DNA of 17,119 nucleotides. Source: an uncultured Pseudomonadota bacterium. GTDB taxonomy: Bacteria > Pseudomonadota > Gammaproteobacteria > Burkholderiales > SG8-41. Within the stretch, counting starts at the first letter, position 1. Each line of letters opens with the position of its first letter. Below, one piece after another: positions 14,680 to 17,119 of the stretch. Location of the stretch: the NCBI GenBank assembly GCA_946885605.1, contig CAMPGR010000082.1, positions 1 to 17,119 on the forward strand, in the 5' to 3' direction. Under the pieces are notes generated by a model that was not told where the DNA came from, did not search any database, and was given only the letters and a program-made list of their open reading frames with translations. The translations under genes were made by a program, and so were the position numbers.

Positions 14680-17119
14680 TTCCCCTCCGCCGTGGTGCGC
14701 GGCGGCACCGGCGAGAAATAGCCGATCACGAGCATCAGCACGCCGACCGCAATGAACGAGACGATCCGCTCCATGCCGCCCACGTTCGAAAGATCGATGA
14801 AAAAGAGCTTCAACACGACGACCGCCATCAGCGTTGCGCCGGTGATCCAGACGCCGCGCACGCCGAAGCGCGTCGCGAGCAGCATCGCGCACAACGCGAG
14901 CACGCTCCAGAATATGGAGAGCGCCGCCTGCACCAGCATGGAACGCAGCATCGCGTCGAGCGCGAATGGAACGCCCGCCCAGTGGTGCAGCGTGCGGAGC
15001 AGCACGCCGTTCAGGCAGACAAAGGCCGCGATGCCGGGCGCGCCGTAGCGCAGAAGCGAGGATCGCACAAATCGCGGAGCATAATCGGCGTGGCGCATCT
15101 TGACGAGCCAGGCAAAGAGCGCAATCAGTGCCGCCGCCTGCGCGAGGTCGAGCGGGGTGAGCAGTGGCAAGTACGGCAAGGGATTCGCAGCGCCGTTGCT
15201 CGCGAAATTGATGTAAATCGCCCACAACCACAGAAATGCGGCGAGCGGAAGGGCTCCGATTACGAGATAGCCGCGCAGGTTCGCTGCGATGGGCCACGCG
15301 ACGCGTTCTCCGCGCGCCACCAGAAAGGCGAGCACCCCGCCCGGCACCAGCGCCCACGCAATGAGGTGCCAGGCTTCGCCCTCTCGTACCGCGTTCATGA
15401 TCTGCCAGCCCACTTCCCATGCTCCGAGCGCGGAGGCGAGCCATACGCCGGCGGCGTGCCACCATTTCATGTAGCGGGTACCGGCCTCGTGCCGGCGCAA
15501 TATCCAGTAATGCGCCGCGAAAGCGAGCGGCCACGCGATAGAGCCCAAATGCGCGAACGGGTGAACGCCATCGTCGAGCTCGAAGAGACCGACGAGCCAC
15601 ATCAATGGCAGCACCGCGAGCGCGGGATACTTCGCTTCGCGCCATGCGAGGGTGCGGGCAGCCACACTGAAGAGCGCGCACGATGCAGCGACGAAAGCGA
15701 GACTCGCGTGCAATTCGAATCGCCATGCGACATGCCTTTGCACTTCTTCCACCCCTGAGGCAAACCACCAGAGCGTGCCCCAAACGAAAAGCGCAATGCG
15801 CGCCGCCGCCTGCCATTTCCCGAGACGCCCCGGGTGACGGCTCAAGTACCACGCGCAGAAGAGCCCCGCCGTGCCCACGAAGACGCTTCCGAGGTAGGCG
15901 CTGTTCATCACCGGGAGCCCGGCGGGTGAGTGCGTATCGAGCAGGAATGCGACGCCCGCGGCAAACTGCAGCAGCACGCCGAACACGCACGCGAGACGGC
16001 GCTCCTGACGCACGCCGATCCACACGATGGCCGCGCCTTCGAGCGCCCAGACGGCAGAGGTCCAGCGGCCGTCGAGCCCGAGCGGGATCGCGAGCGTTGC
16101 AAAGGCAACGCCCAGCGCGATGAAGGCTTCGACGAGCAGCCGCACCGTATCTCCCCTGCGCCCATAGAGCACCTTGGCGAGCGCGAGGTAGAAGGCGCTC
16201 ACGGCGAGCGCTGAAAACGCGGCGCCATACTCGATGTTGCGAACGAGCACGGTCTGCAGACCGAATGCGATGAGCGGCGTGCCGAAGACGATGGTGCCGT
16301 CGACCCGGCTCCTGATGCTCGTTTCCTGCCGGATTGCGAACAGCACCGCTATCGCGACATAGAAGACGAAGAACAGAACGAGGAACGGTTCCGTCGTCGC
16401 CAAGAGTTCCGGGCGATAATAGCGGCTGCCCCATGCAAGACCAATCACGAATGTGAACGCGAAGCCCAGGAGATTCAGCACACGCCACGCCTTGTACCAG
16501 GCGATGCACAGGATCCCGAGGTTCAAGAGCGCATAGAACGAGAACAGCATCACGTGGCTCCCGCCGCCGGTGGAAGCAAGCACCGGTGCGAGAAATCCGC
16601 CCGATATGCCGACCGCGGCGAGCGAACGCGAATCCTGCAGCACGGCGAGCATCGCGGAAAAAACCGCCATCGCGACCAGCAGGGCGAGCACCAGGCCTGG
16701 CGGCAGCAGTTGCCAGATGCGGAACGCCGCGAACACGGTGAGATAGAGCACGCCGATGCCGCCGCCCTGCATGATGAGGGCGTACCCCGGGCGCCTGAGC
16801 CTCAACCGCCAGCCAATCGCGAGGAGCACGATGGCGCCGAGCGCGACACCGCTCAAACGAACCTCGATCGGAAGCCTCGTATGCTCGGCCGCGTACTTGA
16901 GCAGGAACGCCACACCGAAGAAGAGCACGACGATGCCGAAACGGACCAGCGTGTTGCCGCCGAACAGGAAATTCCAGATAGCCGAAGGCTGCACCGGCCC
17001 TGGCTCCGTTGCTCGCGAGGCGGCGGGTTGCGGCGCGGGAACAGCGCCAGCGTTGTCCGGAATGGCCTGCGCCTCTTCAATAGACGCTGCCGCTTCCCGG
17101 GAAGGGCGCTCGCCTGCTT
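14676..17119 (-). CDS. DUF2339 multi-membrane protein, 5' end outside the window
   Basis: At least 813 residues are visible. The frame is open to the window edge, so the true start is beyond 17119; an internal GTG at 16994 is probably not it. The first visible part is a Glu/Pro/Ala-rich linker, as in DUF2339 proteins that carry an N-terminal coiled coil. The membrane part opens with IWNFLFGGNTLVRFGIVVLFFGVAFLLKY-type sequence, the family signature, and continues with some twenty or more hydrophobic segments down to VLMLVIGYFSPVPP. The role is unknown. Its stop overlaps the DUF3999 start by 4 bases, so the two form an operon. Confidence 0.88.
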   Translation of the reverse strand, partial: AGERPSREAAASIEEAQAIPDNAGAVPAPQPAASRATEPGPVQPSAIWNFLFGGNTLVRFGIVVLFFGVAFLLKYAAEHTRLPIEVRLSGVALGAIVLLAIGWRLRLRRPGYALIMQGGGIGVLYLTVFAAFRIWQLLPPGLVLALLVAMAVFSAMLAVLQDSRSLAAVGISGGFLAPVLASTGGGSHVMLFSFYALLNLGILCIAWYKAWRVLNLLGFAFTFVIGLAWGSRYYRPELLATTEPFLVLFFVFYVAIAVLFAIRQETSIRSRVDGTIVFGTPLIAFGLQTVLVRNIEYGAAFSALAVSAFYLALAKVLYGRRGDTVRLLVEAFIALGVAFATLAIPLGLDGRWTSAVWALEGAAIVWIGVRQERRLACVFGVLLQFAAGVAFLLDTHSPAGLPVMNSAYLGSVFVGTAGLFCAWYLSRHPGRLGKWQAAARIALFVWGTLWWFASGVEEVQRHVAWRFELHASLAFVAASCALFSVAARTLAWREAKYPALAVLPLMWLVGLFELDDGVHPFAHLGSIAWPLAFAAHYWILRRHEAGTRYMKWWHAAGVWLASALGAWEVGWQIMNAVREGEAWHLIAWALVPGGVLAFLVARGERVAWPIAANLRGYLVIGALPLAAFLWLWAIYINFASNGAANPLPYLPLLTPLDLAQAAALIALFAWLVKMRHADYAPRFVRSSLLRYGAPGIAAFVCLNGVLLRTLHHWAGVPFALDAMLRSMLVQAALSIFWSVLALCAMLLATRFGVRGVWITGATLMAVVVLKLFFIDLSNVGGMERIVSFIAVGVLMLVIGYFSPVPPRTTAEGK

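Noticed and set aside
13303..16509. A single minus-strand open frame of 1068 codons spanning DUF3999 and much of DUF2339
   Set aside because: Only the last 458 codons encode DUF3999. The upstream part is an arginine-rich shadow frame of the DUF2339 gene, and the true start (14679) has a signal peptide and the ATGA overlap.
1..17119. CRISPR arrays, IS elements, prophage, tRNA or rRNA genes, toxin-antitoxin or defence genes
   Set aside because: I saw no regularly spaced repeats, transposase or integrase frames, tRNA-like cloverleaf, or known defence motifs. The gene content is core metabolism and envelope.

Overview
This 17.1 kb window is GC-rich chromosomal DNA from what looks like a betaproteobacterium. 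The main evidence is gene order: leuC, an entericidin-like lipoprotein gene, leuD, leuB, asd, fimV, truA, trpF and trpB all run on the minus strand, as they commonly do in that class. FimV implies type IV pili or a polar assembly system. I cannot name a genus. Only one small gene, at 13103-13291, is on the plus strand.

Read in the direction of transcription (from high to low coordinates), the window opens inside a DUF2339 multi-membrane protein gene whose 5' end is cut by the window edge. It is followed, with a 4-base overlap, by a DUF3999 gene. A small basic hypothetical gene converges on that pair and is divergent from aroC (chorismate synthase). An MFS transporter gene follows aroC and has no normal start codon ahead of its first membrane helix. 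The leucine cluster comes next: leuC, a 42-residue lipoprotein gene, leuD, a 168-base spacer with a 33-base near-perfect inverted repeat, then leuB and asd. After asd lie two fimV-type genes in tandem. The first is a short secreted version that ends after its coiled coil. The second is full length and is followed by a clear Rho-independent terminator. truA, trpF and trpB close the window.

Most of the genes are amino-acid and cell-wall metabolism. LeuCD and LeuB make the leucine precursor, Asd feeds lysine, threonine, methionine and diaminopimelate synthesis, AroC makes chorismate, and TrpF and TrpB are the late tryptophan enzymes. TruA modifies tRNA. FimV and its short paralogue are envelope proteins.

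I see no phage, IS element, CRISPR array, toxin-antitoxin pair or recognisable new multi-gene system. The most unusual signal is in trpB. Seven codons of a normally well-conserved stretch have been replaced, without changing length, by an inverted copy of sequence 42 bases away, giving an exact 28-base inverted repeat. An in-frame TAG then cuts the gene at residue 216. This is either a template-switch mutation in a decaying gene or a sequence/assembly artefact near a contig edge. Other items worth a second look are the truncated fimV paralogue, the leuD-leuB inverted repeat, the transporter that lacks a start codon while its first helix overlaps a terminator-like hairpin, and a 14-base tandem duplication across the asd stop codon.
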